Assembly: GCA_963210315.1 (NCBI GenBank)
Contig: OY723273.1
Span: forward strand, 496,001 to 560,000
DNA from: Rhynchopus euleeides
Lineage: Eukaryota > Euglenozoa > Diplonemea > Diplonemida > Diplonemidae
Reading direction: 5' to 3'
DNA: 64,000 nt
Part shown: positions 54,441 to 64,000 of the stretch, in pieces
Layout of the letters: the number at the start of each line of letters is the position of its first letter
How positions within the stretch are numbered: the stretch's first letter is position 1
The notes under the pieces: model-generated
What the model was told of the DNA's origin: nothing
The model's input: only the letters and a program-made list of their open reading frames with translations
Databases searched by the model: none
Program-made: the position numbers and the translations under genes

Positions 54441-54830
54441 GGTGGGCACGCCAGCAGTGCCCCGAGAAGAGGGGGTGGGGCGCTTGACTGGGCAGGCCCT
54501 GCAAGGGTGAGGTGGCGGCTGGGGATTGGTGAGTGCGTTGAGGTGACTGACTCACCTCAAAGTATGGTCTGGGCGGATGGGGGGTGGGGTGGGGGTGTGG
54601 GGGGGTGTGGGGGGGGTTGGGCGCCTTCGCGGTTATCTTTTTCTCACCAACAGCCAAAAAAATTGACCCACCTACCCACCCCCTGTTGCTACCTTCTATG
54701 ATGGTGGCGGGGCTGTGCCATCCCATCCTTTTATACCTTCTCTAGACGATACAAACATACACGGCGTTGAAGTATCGATTTTACAAGCAAAAAAAGGTGG
54801 GTTTTTCTCCTCCCACACCCCGAAGGATGC
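54441..54830. other. divergent interval between coiled-coil gene and retrotransposon
   Basis: Holds the leader of the minus-strand coiled-coil gene and, beyond about 54650, probably the 5' end of the retrotransposon. No target duplication could be found to fix that end. Confidence 0.4.
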
Positions 54831-57800
54831 GTGTGTGTTGAGAAAAAATCCCCACCCCATTACTCTGGTGTGATCAGAACCCTTGCGTTTCAGGGAGAGA
54901 GAGAGAGGGGGGGGGGGTGCGGGGTTCGATCACACCAGGCTTGTAAAGCCAAACTTACTTCGGTGCAGTGCACCGCCCTTCCCACCCCCCCACCCCCCTC
55001 CACACACACACACACACACGCCCCTGGGGCAGGAGAACCCCGGGGGCTTCGGGGAGGAGGGGGACAGGAGTACTCCCCCTCCTCAGTAGAGCAGGACGAC
55101 CGATGGCTGGCAGAGATGGCGCAACGACTGCTGGCAGTGCGAGAGGCGGTGGCGAAAGATGGCAACTGCCAATACACCGGCCTCGCGGTGCAATGTGCGG
55201 GATGGACGGCGGCCTCTCTCAGAGCAGCTGTAGTCGAAGCCCTGGGACAGGACGCCGAGAGGCGAGCAACCTACGCGCCCGATATAGATGACCCCCGGGC
55301 ACCCCCGTCCTACGACGACTACATCGCGGCGCAGGCACAGAGCGGGGTCTACGGGGACGGGGCTACACTCAGGGTAGCGGCTGAGGTGTTGGGGGCCCAG
55401 GTGTGGGTACTCGGCACTACGGATAGGCTGTACCTGGGGCGCGTCGGGTCAGGCGACAAAGTGATATGCCTCACGTGGAGGCCCTTCCACTACGACGTGC
55501 TGCGCATCCCCCTCACGCTAGCCAGGGAGTTAGCAGCCTCCACCACAAACAGATGGAAACTCCCCACCGCGACTCCCACCCCTCCTCCAGTAGCTCCAAC
55601 CGCAACCGCTGCTACCACAATCTCCCCGTTACGCGGCCCTGCTCCCAGGCCGCCGCCGCGACGCCCCGCGCCGCGGCCAGCGTCTCCTGGGGTACTCAGG
55701 GTGGCGTCAGCCAACGTCACGTCGCTGTCAACCCACTTGTGTGATGTGGCGGACCTGAAGGCAGACGTTGTGGCCCTGCAAGAAACACGTGTCCCGGACC
55801 CCAGCAAGGGCACGCTCAGCAGCTACTTCGCGGCCCACGGCTGGTCCATGCACTGGGGTAAGGGCATGCCCAAGGTCAAGGGGGCCAATGGCTACGAGCA
55901 GACCCGACCCGGAGGAGTGGCAGTCATGGCAAAAGAGGGCCTGGTAGCGCAAGTGGTGCAACCGAAGACCAAGCTGGAAAAGAAGCTGCATGACAGTACC
56001 CGCCTGGTACACGTGGTGCTCGCAACCAGTAACGGCAAGACAGCGCTCCACATCCTGTGCGTTTATGGTCACTCTGGGATGGAGGTGCGAGTGCAGCGGG
56101 AGACCCTCCTGCAGGAGGCGCTGGACCTCGCAGCCGGCCTGGGGCAGGTGCCCGTGTTGCTGCTGGGGGACCTCAACACCAACCCGGAGACCAGTGCCGT
56201 CCTATCCCAGGCCTGCCGGGTGGGTGGTTGGACCGATGCGGCGGTCTCATACGCAGAGCTGAAACAGCAGGAAGTTCGGAACACCTGCTGGGCATCGAAG
56301 GAAGGCACCAGACTGGACATCTGCCTGCTGAACCCCTGCGCGGCGCCGGCCTTGCGCTCCGTCGAGGTGGCAGAAAAGGGCGAATACGGCATCCCCACGC
56401 ACTGCCCGCTCTTCGTCGACCTCGATCTCGCCGCCTTCCGCCGACCGAAGCAAATCTGCATCCTCCCCGCCCCCTTTCCTAAGTGCAGGCCCACGCTCGG
56501 GGGCGCTGCCGCCAGAGAGGTGCTGCTGGATGTGCTAACCGCAGAGGAAACGAAAGAGGGTGCAACAGGAGCGCAACTCCTCCGCCGGGCCTCAGCCTGC
56601 AGCGAGAACTTCCTGAAGCGTGTCCACGTGGGCCAACTCGGAAGGCAGGAAACGGCGTACACGGGCAGGGCGGAGGGTTACCACATGCAGCGGTCGAGGG
56701 TGGCCACCAAACACCGCCCCGCCTCCGCCCGAGGAGCGGGCGACAAGAACACCCGGGCGAAGGACAAGCTGTTGGGGAACCTCCGGACCCTCATCCTGGA
56801 GGGCCGCCACCGACTGCTGGAGTCTGCGCCATACCCCCCCACACCCAACGAAGAGCACGCCTGGGGCGCTGCGAAGAAGCGGCTGAAGGGAGGGGGCCTT
56901 CCCCCGGGGCTGGAGGCGGCGCTGGCGGGCACCACCTCACAACTGCCGGACCTCGAGACGATGGAGATGGCCCTTGTCGCCCTGGAGGGATCTCAGCGAG
57001 GCATGTTCGACGCGCTCCGCGACGAAAGACTCCGCACGTGGAAGGCGAGGATGCAGAAGGCCTGGACGCAGGAGGCGGGGATAGTGTTCTCGTACCTCGC
57101 AGACCGCTTCTGCGCCCCTACCACCTTCATGCGCCGCGAGGATGGCTCCTTCACGGCCTGCCCCAAGGAGGCGGATGAACTGCTGAGGAGCGATACTGCG
57201 TGGGGGGGCTACTTCCGGAAGTATGCGACGACGCCTGAGCCTCGCTGGGACACCTTCCGACAGAGGTACAGCGACTTCCTCCCTGACCCGGCCGAGATGG
57301 AGTGTAAGACCATTACGGCAGAAGACGTTGGGACAGCGCTGGCTAAAATGTCTACATCCACCTCGCCGGGCCTACACGGCTGGAGGGTGCACGAGCTGCG
57401 GCAACTCCCAGGGGACCTCCTCAAGTTGTTCGCGGAGGTGTTCAATGAGGTCGAGAGATCGGGCGAATGGCCGGAGCAGCTGATGCACGCCATGATTTGC
57501 CTCATTCCCAAGCCCGGCAGCTCAGGTGAGCCGCTGTCGCAGCGCCCCATCAGCATCACTCCCGTGCTGTACAGGGTGTGGGCAGCAATCCGAGTGAAGC
57601 CTGCGCTGAAGTGGCTGGAGAGCATTGCGCCTGAGGACTTGCACGGATGCAGACCTGGCCACGGCGCGGAGGACCTCATCTGGCACCTGGCAGCACGGAT
57701 CGAAGAGGCCCACCTCACAGGACAGCCACTGTACGGTGTCGCCCTAGACTTTAAGAAATGCTTCGACACGGTGCCGATTGACCTGACCTTCTGTCTAGCT

Positions 57801-60800
57801 GCGGAGCTCGGCTTCGACGGCCGAGTCCTGCGCACCCTGCGGGCAGCGTACGGGTCAATGCAGCGGCACTTCCGGGTAAGCGGCACTATCGGGGAGGGCT
57901 TCCTGCCAACCAACGGCATCATGCAGGGCTGCCCCATTAGCGTCGTGCTGATCAACGTGCTGGTGGGTGTATGGATGCGCATGGCGGAGCACCGGCAGGG
58001 CACGAGGGCGTTGTCGTTTGTGGACGATGTGTACGCGGTGACCCCCAGCCCGGGGACCTTGCAAGCAGTGGTGGATGACTCTGCAGATTCCTCCCACGAT
58101 ACCGGGATGGTAATATGCGCAGAGGTCAAGTCACATGTCTTCTCGACGTCCCCCGAGCCGTTGACCCCGATAGTCTACCGGACACGGGACGGCACGGCTA
58201 CCCCCCTTCGACAGCGCGATAGCTTCGACTGCCTCGGGGCCATGCTGCATGCGCGCCCGCTCGAGGGACCCGAGGTGCCCAAATCGGAGCGCGTCGCCCG
58301 CCGAAAAGAGGGCGCAGAGCAGAACCTGCGCAGGACCTCGGCACTGCCCCTACCGGTGCAGTGGAAGGGGCAGGCAGCAGCGATGACAGCGGGGTCCAGG
58401 CTCTACTACGACGCCCTGGTCACCCGCTGGGAGGACGCCGACATCAGGCGATGGAGGGGGCTCTTCGTCGCCGCGCTGTGGTCCGGACCCCCCCGCAGGG
58501 CGCGGGAGGCTGTGCTGGATGTCCTCCACCATGCACATCGGGTGGACCCCGCCGTCGCCCCCCGCTACCGGCAGATCACCACCTGGGCCATGCAGGTCAA
58601 GAAGTGGGGCCGCTGCAGGGTTCTGTCTGAGACGGCTTGGGATAGCAGAGTGAGGCTTACAGGGACAGGCCCCTTCGCGCTTTTCCGAGCGGCCCTTCGG
58701 TGGATAGGATGGAGCTGGAGCACGGCGACCACCCTATCTTACACTGATGAAGCGGGACGGAGCATAGTCTTCGACCCCACCGCAGCAACAACGAGCGGAT
58801 GGGGGATCTTCGCTCATGACCTCCGCCAGGCCCTACGTACACAGGTGGCCAAGGCGCTGGCTGGTCGTCGTGACGACTTTGCGGGCGCTCAGCACGGCAT
58901 CGACGGGCAAGCCACACGCTGCGTCCTGGAGGGAGAGGGCGCCGCGGTCACGGGATACCAACGGGGCCTCCTTCGTTCCGTCATTGCAGGGGCGGTGCCT
59001 GTCCGAGGGCGCACGGGGCAGGGCGGGATCTGCCGATACTGCAACGCAGGCACCCCCGAGACGGTGATGCACCTATGGTGGGAGTGCTCCGCGTGGGACC
59101 CAATCCGACAAAACCACCCCATTACGGCTGTGGACCGGTCAACCTGGCCACCTTGCTTGGCGTTATGCGGGGTGGCGCCCGCCTTTAGACACGGCATCCC
59201 GGAGGACAGGCAGCCCCTGCCACTATCCTTCGCACGCAGGGTGGATATAGTGGCGCAGCTGCACCGCTACTTCATTGCAATCCTCTCGGCGCGGCAGGAG
59301 AAAGATGGACTGCTCGACCGCTCCGCGCGCCACCACCGCACCCTTCACTATCCATGGGGGTGGTGCACACCCAACCCCGAACAGGCCTGCATCCCTGTGC
59401 GGGCGCCGTCCACTGTCAAACAGACGTGGGGCAAGCGCCCCCCGGAGCTGTGGGTGGCCCTCTGCGACTGGCTGCGGGGCCTGAAATGGGGGCCGCAGGG
59501 AGGGGAGCACACCGTGACCCTCATGGAGTTGGCTGTCGACTTCGAGCTGTCGACCGGCCTCACCCTCCCAGAAGTCGAAACGCGCCGCATCCGCCCCCAC
59601 ACACCTGACCCCCCTGAGAGGGGGCCGCGGGAGGCCCGCCCACGCATCCCCGAGGGCGCATCCCCGGGGCTCACCCTCTACTTCGACGGCGGAGCAAGGG
59701 ACAACGGCACCCCCTTCGCCCTGGCGGGTGCAGGTGCGGTGCTCTACCGAGACGGCCTCAAGGTGTCGGAAGAGATCCTCCCTCTGCTGAACGTACGCAG
59801 CAACAACATCGCTGAGTACGAAGGGGTTCGGGCGGGCCTACGGCTGCTCAGAAGGGGCGACCCGCCCCCTGAGGGGAACGTTACGGTGCGGGGTGACTCG
59901 CAGGTGGTGCTGCGACACCTAAAAGGGGAAGCGGTTTGCCGCGATAAATCCCTCCGCCCCCTCTTCCTCAGCACGGCACGGCTGGCTGCCGACCTCGGGC
60001 CCCGGATCACCCTTACGTATGAGCACGTGAAAAGGGAACTCAACGTCGATGCGGACGCCCTGAGCAACGCCGCCATGGACGAGGCTGAGAGGCAGGGGGA
60101 GACCTCGCAGGAGCAGCTGCGGCAGGACTTCGCAGCCTTCCAGAAGAGCATCCTGGGCAAGGCTCACTCGTTGAGGCAGCTCTGCGAGGTGGTGCGCAAG
60201 ACTTCCAAGCAACCATGGCACTGTGGCCACACTGCGAGCTCCACTGTCCTCACCGCGATCGGGGGAACCGTGGCAGGGGGCCTGTCCAGGAGAGCCCAGC
60301 TCAGCCCAGCCACCGAGTCGGTGATGCGCAGCCTCCAAGCGCACACGGCAGGCCCGGGCTTGAACCAGCGGGACACAGCCTTCCACTCCCGCGGCATGGC
60401 GTGGGCCGCAACCTTCGCACCGCAGCCCCACTACCCAGAGGGGTGGCAGCAAGCGGCCCAGCAATGGACTGCCAGCAGCCGGCAAGCCAACGCCCGGACA
60501 GGACGGTCATGGGAACGACGGGGCGTTGCTCCCCGGACTGCCCCCCCTGGAGCCAGACGGAACGCGAAGATGCTTACCTGCGCTCTGCACTGGAAACCCC
60601 GCTGCGTGGACTGCCGGCGCCGGCGCCTCTCGGAAGAGGACTGCTGCCGGGACCACCACGGGAAGAACGACGGCTTGCAAGTCACCATGGAATTTTGCAA
60701 GACGCATCGCATGGGCCGGTGCGGGGACTGCCACAGCAGTGCGAAATCACTCACACACTGTTGCGGCACGCACCACGCTGGCTATGCCTCACGCCCTCCT

Positions 60801-60860
60801 CGGAGTGGCACTGAGTTGGCCCCACACTCTAACCCGAGTGGGGCATCCGCTGTGACGTAG
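54831..60860 (+). CDS. non-LTR retrotransposon polyprotein: OTU-APE-RT-RNase H-Cys/His
   Basis: One uninterrupted 2009-codon frame. The first about 95 residues are low complexity, so ATG 55116 may be the true start. An OTU-type cysteine protease spans about 108-225: catalytic Cys in KDGNCQYTGL (C113) and His in FHYDVL (H220). The APE endonuclease (about 288-530) has SANVTSL, LQETR, GDLNTN, RLDICL and PTHCPLFVDL. The RT (about 885-1090) has LIPKPGSSGEPLSQRPISI, ALDFKKCFDTV, NGIMQGCPIS and the active site FVDD (D1065). RNase H (from D1619) has YFDGGARDNG, NIAEYEG, RGDSQVV and NVDADALSN. The C-terminus has two exact repeats of C-x2-H-x4-C-x2-C-x9-CC-x2-HH. APE-RT-RNase H order with C-terminal fingers recalls the ingi/L1Tc group of trypanosomatids. 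No frameshifts, so possibly active. Confidence 0.93.
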   Translation: MCVEKKSPPHYSGVIRTLAFQGERERGGGCGVRSHQACKAKLTSVQCTALPTPPPPSTHTHTHAPGAGEPRGLRGGGGQEYSPSSVEQDDRWLAEMAQRLLAVREAVAKDGNCQYTGLAVQCAGWTAASLRAAVVEALGQDAERRATYAPDIDDPRAPPSYDDYIAAQAQSGVYGDGATLRVAAEVLGAQVWVLGTTDRLYLGRVGSGDKVICLTWRPFHYDVLRIPLTLARELAASTTNRWKLPTATPTPPPVAPTATAATTISPLRGPAPRPPPRRPAPRPASPGVLRVASANVTSLSTHLCDVADLKADVVALQETRVPDPSKGTLSSYFAAHGWSMHWGKGMPKVKGANGYEQTRPGGVAVMAKEGLVAQVVQPKTKLEKKLHDSTRLVHVVLATSNGKTALHILCVYGHSGMEVRVQRETLLQEALDLAAGLGQVPVLLLGDLNTNPETSAVLSQACRVGGWTDAAVSYAELKQQEVRNTCWASKEGTRLDICLLNPCAAPALRSVEVAEKGEYGIPTHCPLFVDLDLAAFRRPKQICILPAPFPKCRPTLGGAAAREVLLDVLTAEETKEGATGAQLLRRASACSENFLKRVHVGQLGRQETAYTGRAEGYHMQRSRVATKHRPASARGAGDKNTRAKDKLLGNLRTLILEGRHRLLESAPYPPTPNEEHAWGAAKKRLKGGGLPPGLEAALAGTTSQLPDLETMEMALVALEGSQRGMFDALRDERLRTWKARMQKAWTQEAGIVFSYLADRFCAPTTFMRREDGSFTACPKEADELLRSDTAWGGYFRKYATTPEPRWDTFRQRYSDFLPDPAEMECKTITAEDVGTALAKMSTSTSPGLHGWRVHELRQLPGDLLKLFAEVFNEVERSGEWPEQLMHAMICLIPKPGSSGEPLSQRPISITPVLYRVWAAIRVKPALKWLESIAPEDLHGCRPGHGAEDLIWHLAARIEEAHLTGQPLYGVALDFKKCFDTVPIDLTFCLAAELGFDGRVLRTLRAAYGSMQRHFRVSGTIGEGFLPTNGIMQGCPISVVLINVLVGVWMRMAEHRQGTRALSFVDDVYAVTPSPGTLQAVVDDSADSSHDTGMVICAEVKSHVFSTSPEPLTPIVYRTRDGTATPLRQRDSFDCLGAMLHARPLEGPEVPKSERVARRKEGAEQNLRRTSALPLPVQWKGQAAAMTAGSRLYYDALVTRWEDADIRRWRGLFVAALWSGPPRRAREAVLDVLHHAHRVDPAVAPRYRQITTWAMQVKKWGRCRVLSETAWDSRVRLTGTGPFALFRAALRWIGWSWSTATTLSYTDEAGRSIVFDPTAATTSGWGIFAHDLRQALRTQVAKALAGRRDDFAGAQHGIDGQATRCVLEGEGAAVTGYQRGLLRSVIAGAVPVRGRTGQGGICRYCNAGTPETVMHLWWECSAWDPIRQNHPITAVDRSTWPPCLALCGVAPAFRHGIPEDRQPLPLSFARRVDIVAQLHRYFIAILSARQEKDGLLDRSARHHRTLHYPWGWCTPNPEQACIPVRAPSTVKQTWGKRPPELWVALCDWLRGLKWGPQGGEHTVTLMELAVDFELSTGLTLPEVETRRIRPHTPDPPERGPREARPRIPEGASPGLTLYFDGGARDNGTPFALAGAGAVLYRDGLKVSEEILPLLNVRSNNIAEYEGVRAGLRLLRRGDPPPEGNVTVRGDSQVVLRHLKGEAVCRDKSLRPLFLSTARLAADLGPRITLTYEHVKRELNVDADALSNAAMDEAERQGETSQEQLRQDFAAFQKSILGKAHSLRQLCEVVRKTSKQPWHCGHTASSTVLTAIGGTVAGGLSRRAQLSPATESVMRSLQAHTAGPGLNQRDTAFHSRGMAWAATFAPQPHYPEGWQQAAQQWTASSRQANARTGRSWERRGVAPRTAPPGARRNAKMLTCALHWKPRCVDCRRRRLSEEDCCRDHHGKNDGLQVTMEFCKTHRMGRCGDCHSSAKSLTHCCGTHHAGYASRPPRSGTELAPHSNPSGASAVT

Positions 60861-60941
60861 GGGTGGGCGGGGAGTGGGCACAGATCCGCGCAGGGTTACC
60901 CACTTAAAACCACTATCACTACACACACACACACACACACC
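60861..60941 (+). mobile_element. 3' end and (AC)n tail of the non-LTR element
   Basis: About 60 bp after the stop end in an (AC)n run (about 60919-60939) rather than poly(A). The truncated copy at 5639-5816 ends the same way, so the dinucleotide tail belongs to the element. Confidence 0.7.
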
Positions 60942-61677
60942 CCATGCCATGTCAGACGTGGTTTGCACCATTTTGGCAGCACGCTGCATCTCAGAGCAAC
61001 GCCGTGTAAGCTGTGACAACGGGGCGGGAGGGGCGGTTGATGGGGGGGGAGGGGGGGGGGGGTGGGTGGGATAGGCAGTGGTGGAATACCCACATTAGAA
61101 ATGAGGAGGAGTGTTGTCTCTTCCCCCCTACCCCCCCCCCCCTCTGGCTTGAAGACGTTGGCGCCTTCGTAGGAACGGATCGCCCTTCTCAGACTAACCC
61201 ACCTCCTCCTTCACTCAAGTTTGCCGTGGGAAAAAAAAAGGCGCAAAGAAAAACAGGGTGGAAGAAGAGGAGGACGAGGAGGAAGCCATGTCTGCAAATT
61301 TGGCTCGCACCCACCCCCCCCCGCCGAATCCCCTCACTGCGAGCACACACCCACCACACCCACCACCACCACCACCACCCCTTCAGGTTGACAAATGAAA
61401 TCTAATTCCCCATGCAGCTTGCTCTCCTGTACCCTCCCCCCCCGTTCTGTAAAACCTGTTCGCGACATTGCCGTTGATCTTGGACAACGTATTGTCAAAG
61501 AGGGGGGGAGGAGGAGGAGGGGGGAGGGTGAGTGTAGCGAAGGAGAAGAAAGACGAGGCACAGAGTGGGGCGCCTGAGACCCCCCCCCCACTCCCCCTTT
61601 CTATCGAGAAGGTTATCAGAAGTTTAACAACACGCTGCTTCAGGCGCCCACACAGAGGTGGCCCCCCCCCCCCCCCC
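60942..61677. other. spacer
   Basis: No gene seen; poly(G) at about 61038-61060, poly(C) tracts near 61130 and 61660-61677, (CAC)n at about 61346-61380. Confidence 0.5.
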
Positions 61678-61679
61678 TA

Positions 61680-62274
61680 GGGCAGTGCTTGCAGAATACG
61701 CGTATTCTTCGAAAAACCCAAAATCTGCATACGTGCATACGTATGAATACGCATACGGCTCGAATACGCATACGGCTGGCAGGCCACCGGTGGAGGAGAG
61801 TGGGCCCGGTGCCTGTGCACGTCCTGTCGTCCTGTGGGCTAGGTTCTCAGTGCGCAGTGGACCCACGTACGTTGTTTCGGCCCCTGGGTACCTTGGGTCG
61901 GGGAAATCCCATAAGTATGGGCCGGGCCCGACGGCCCATTTGGCTCCTGTACCAAGGTACTTGGTACATGTACCTGGGCCCGGATGGACCAAAATCTGAT
62001 TTTCCCCCAACGGCCAAATCTGGCTCTCTGGGTGCGCATATGTCCCAAAAATGTGTTTCCGGGCATTTTTGGGCACAGTAGCGACGTTGTTCGTGCCAGA
62101 ACAGCAGGAGGCACAGTGGGCAGGCACCAAAGAGTGGCATGTGTGGGGGAAGCCCTGCCTGGCAGCGTACAGTGCAAAAGTATTAACAGACGTATGCAGG
62201 CGTTTTTTCGAAATCTGCATACGTGCATACGTATGAATACGCATACGTATGCCCGTATTCGGCGAGCACTGCCC
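61680..62274. mobile_element. TA-flanked element with GTATGCATACG-type arrays, copy 2
   Basis: Inverse-oriented copy of 39796-40391, almost identical. TA at 61678-61679 and 62275-62276. The right TA is shared with the element at 62277. Confidence 0.85.
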
Positions 62275-62276
62275 TA

Positions 62277-63811
62277 GGGGGGGTCGAAAGCCCCGTTTTT
62301 TTGTCCCAAAATGGTGTTTTTCGACATAGCAGCCGCGGCCCTCTATTTGACCTTCTGACCCCCCAGAACCCACCATACCCCGGTTTTTGGGCCCTAGGAG
62401 TCCGATTTTCGGGCTCCCGAGCCCCGGAAAGTCGATTTTTGATGATGTCAATTTTTCCGTTCCCTATACTGCACCTCCGGGTCATGGCACGGACGCCTGC
62501 CACGGGCAGATAGTAAAACACTCTCATCCTGGGACGTCCGAGCGCACACCATCCTGCGGCTGTGATTTTCTGATGCAACCGCTCATCCGCGCCACAAACA
62601 ACGTCGTATCCCAACGATTCGGACAGTGAGAAGATGCCATCGAATACTGCCATCTGACACAGTCGTTGGGTGGCCTGCTATTGAACTCGGAGCTGCCAGG
62701 AACAGGGAGGATGTCATCATAGCCGACAGTGATGCATTAGTGTTGATGCCCTCATGAGAATGCTCTCTTAGAATGCAAGGCAGGTAAACTGTCCCGACTA
62801 AACACTTGCCACTGCTGCCGTTATCTGCGAAGCATTTCTCCTGTGGATGCAGACAGTCAAGGGAGGTGGAAGAGCGCAGCGAGTACCCAGCTGCAACGCA
62901 GAGCCCGAGCTTATCATCAAGGTTCTCTTCTGGCGCTCAAGACCAGGGTCCTGTGGGACCTGGTCTCAGAACAGTGTCCGGGTATTTATGCTGCACGCGC
63001 CTTATGTAAATGACGAGTGCGCGGAACTGGCTAAAGACGCTGCGAAGGATATGCTCGGGACATTCAAGCGTCCTCCGTACGCTGAGGCGAGGAAGGGGAT
63101 CAAGGAATCACACAGTGCAACTCTCGCAACAACCATTTCACAGAAGAAGTGCGCGGGCTTCGAATGCACGTCCTGAATAATCAGAAAGTCATTGCACGCC
63201 CTGCTCAGCAAGCCATGAGCAAGTCGTGAGGGTTGGTTCGCAAACCCCCCTCCCGACAGAGGAGACCTTTCAACTTACAAAGAGTTCGTTGGCCAGACCA
63301 GCATCTCAGTGTCGGAGCAGTGGCCAGTTGTGCCGCCTGTCCCTTGCAGCCAAGCACCGCACACTGTGCAAGTTGATGACGGTTCCCACTCTGCATCAGT
63401 ATGCATCTTTGCATGATCTGGCAGTGTATACAGAGAAGGAGATGGTGGCTGCCCGCATTCAACAGTTTGGTGCGACGCTGGAGTGGGAAGAGGGTCGAAA
63501 GATGCAGGATTGGCACCTATGGAGGGTCTTGAGGACGCAGGGGAGGAAGGGGTGGAGGAGGTCGAGAAAGTGGGCCTGCACATGGGCTGATAGTGGACTG
63601 GCGAACCCGTGCGTGACCCTGAGGTGCAGTATAGGGAACAAAATTTTGACATCATCAAAAATCGACTTTCCGGGGCTCGGGAGCCCGAAAATCGGACTCC
63701 TAGGGCCCAAAAACCGGGGTATGGTGGGTTCTGGGGGGTCAGAAGGTCAAATAGAGGGCCGCGGCTGCTATGTCGAAAAACCCCATTTTGGGACAGGCTT
63801 TCGACCCGCCC
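62277..63811. mobile_element. TA-flanked element with about 210-bp TIRs
   Basis: The left end GGGGGGGTCGAAAGCC and right end GGCTTTCGACCCGCCC are flanked by TA (62275-62276 and 63812-63813). Arms at about 62277-62490 and 63605-63811 are inverse copies (for example GGGCCCTAGGAGTCCGATTT and its inverse). The TIR start resembles GGGGGGGTCAAATG of 38646-39793, suggesting related elements. The roughly 1.1-kb interior has short frames (such as plus 62847-63176) with no recognisable motif. Confidence 0.8.
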
Positions 63812-63908
63812 TACCCCCCCCCCCCCTTCACTCGTGACGAGGGAGGAGGTGGAGGTGGAGCTGGAGGTTGGGGTAGGGTGGGTGCGTGGGAGCAGGGTAT
63901 CGGTTATT

Positions 63909-64000
63909 GGGGGCCTTCGCTCTGTGCCACACTGTGTGCCAAACTGTGCCACTTTGCAGCCCAGTGTTGTGAGGCGGGTTGCTGTTTCCCTCACTTTTCT
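63909..64000. mobile_element. foldback element family 3, cut by window end
   Basis: Starts GGGGGCCTTCGCTC after ATT, and the interior matches the reverse of 45217-45326 (CAACACTGGGCTG region). The right end lies outside the window. Confidence 0.6.

Noticed and set aside
54831..60860. bacterial or viral contamination as source of the 2009-codon frame
   Set aside because: Domain order is that of a non-LTR retrotransposon, and a truncated relative exists elsewhere in the window.

Overview
The window looks like nuclear DNA of a euglenozoan, most likely a diplonemid. The key evidence is a 38-bp stretch at 30002-30039 (minus strand). It begins CCAACGATTT and ends ACAGTTTCTGTACTTCATTG, which is the form of a euglenozoan spliced leader. 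Spliceosomal introns with GTATG(C/T) or GTGTG donors and YAG acceptors argue against a trypanosomatid, whose genes almost never have introns. All seven recognised host genes lie on the minus strand, as expected for a directional, possibly polycistronic cluster. Host genes take up roughly a fifth of the window. The rest is G/C-homopolymer-rich spacer and mobile DNA.

Host genes, all minus strand: a five-exon CCCH zinc-finger protein (9851-13453); the VPS51 subunit of the GARP/EARP tether (15996-18848); a mitochondrial ClpB/Hsp78 disaggregase (21218-23955, one intron); a secreted or type I membrane protein with two degenerate Cu/Zn-SOD-like domains (34389-37368); two CDK paralogues (40605-42043 and 45633-47014) that share intron positions and a nearly identical C-lobe exon; and a coiled-coil protein of unknown function (52812-54440).

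Retroelements: a tyrosine-recombinase retroelement (25396-30184, minus strand) has gag-like, YR and RT-RNase H frames and split direct repeats, and carries a copy of the spliced leader near its 5' end. An apparently intact non-LTR retrotransposon (54831-60941, plus strand) has a single 2009-codon frame reading OTU protease, APE endonuclease, RT, RNase H and two C-terminal Cys/His modules, followed by an (AC)n tail. A 5'-truncated relative with the same type of tail lies at 5639-5816.

DNA elements: at least eleven TIR elements are flanked by TA (6173-8513, 13879-14686, 20254-20971, 24946-33170, 25103-30271, 32161-32981, 33173-34150, 38646-39793, 39796-40391, 49970-51115 with 61680-62274 and 62277-63811). 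Most have family-specific arrays of short repeats inside the ends, and several are nested or abut at a shared TA. There is a 1.86-kb hAT-like element with an 8-bp target duplication (3406-5265), and a set of exactly 109-bp foldback elements with 3-bp target duplications (7418, 8904, 33006, 38088) plus decayed relatives. No DNA transposase gene was found, so all of these look non-autonomous.

Calls rest on reading motifs and repeats by eye. No database search, alignment program or RNA data were available, and host exon boundaries are inferred from splice consensus and reading-frame continuity.
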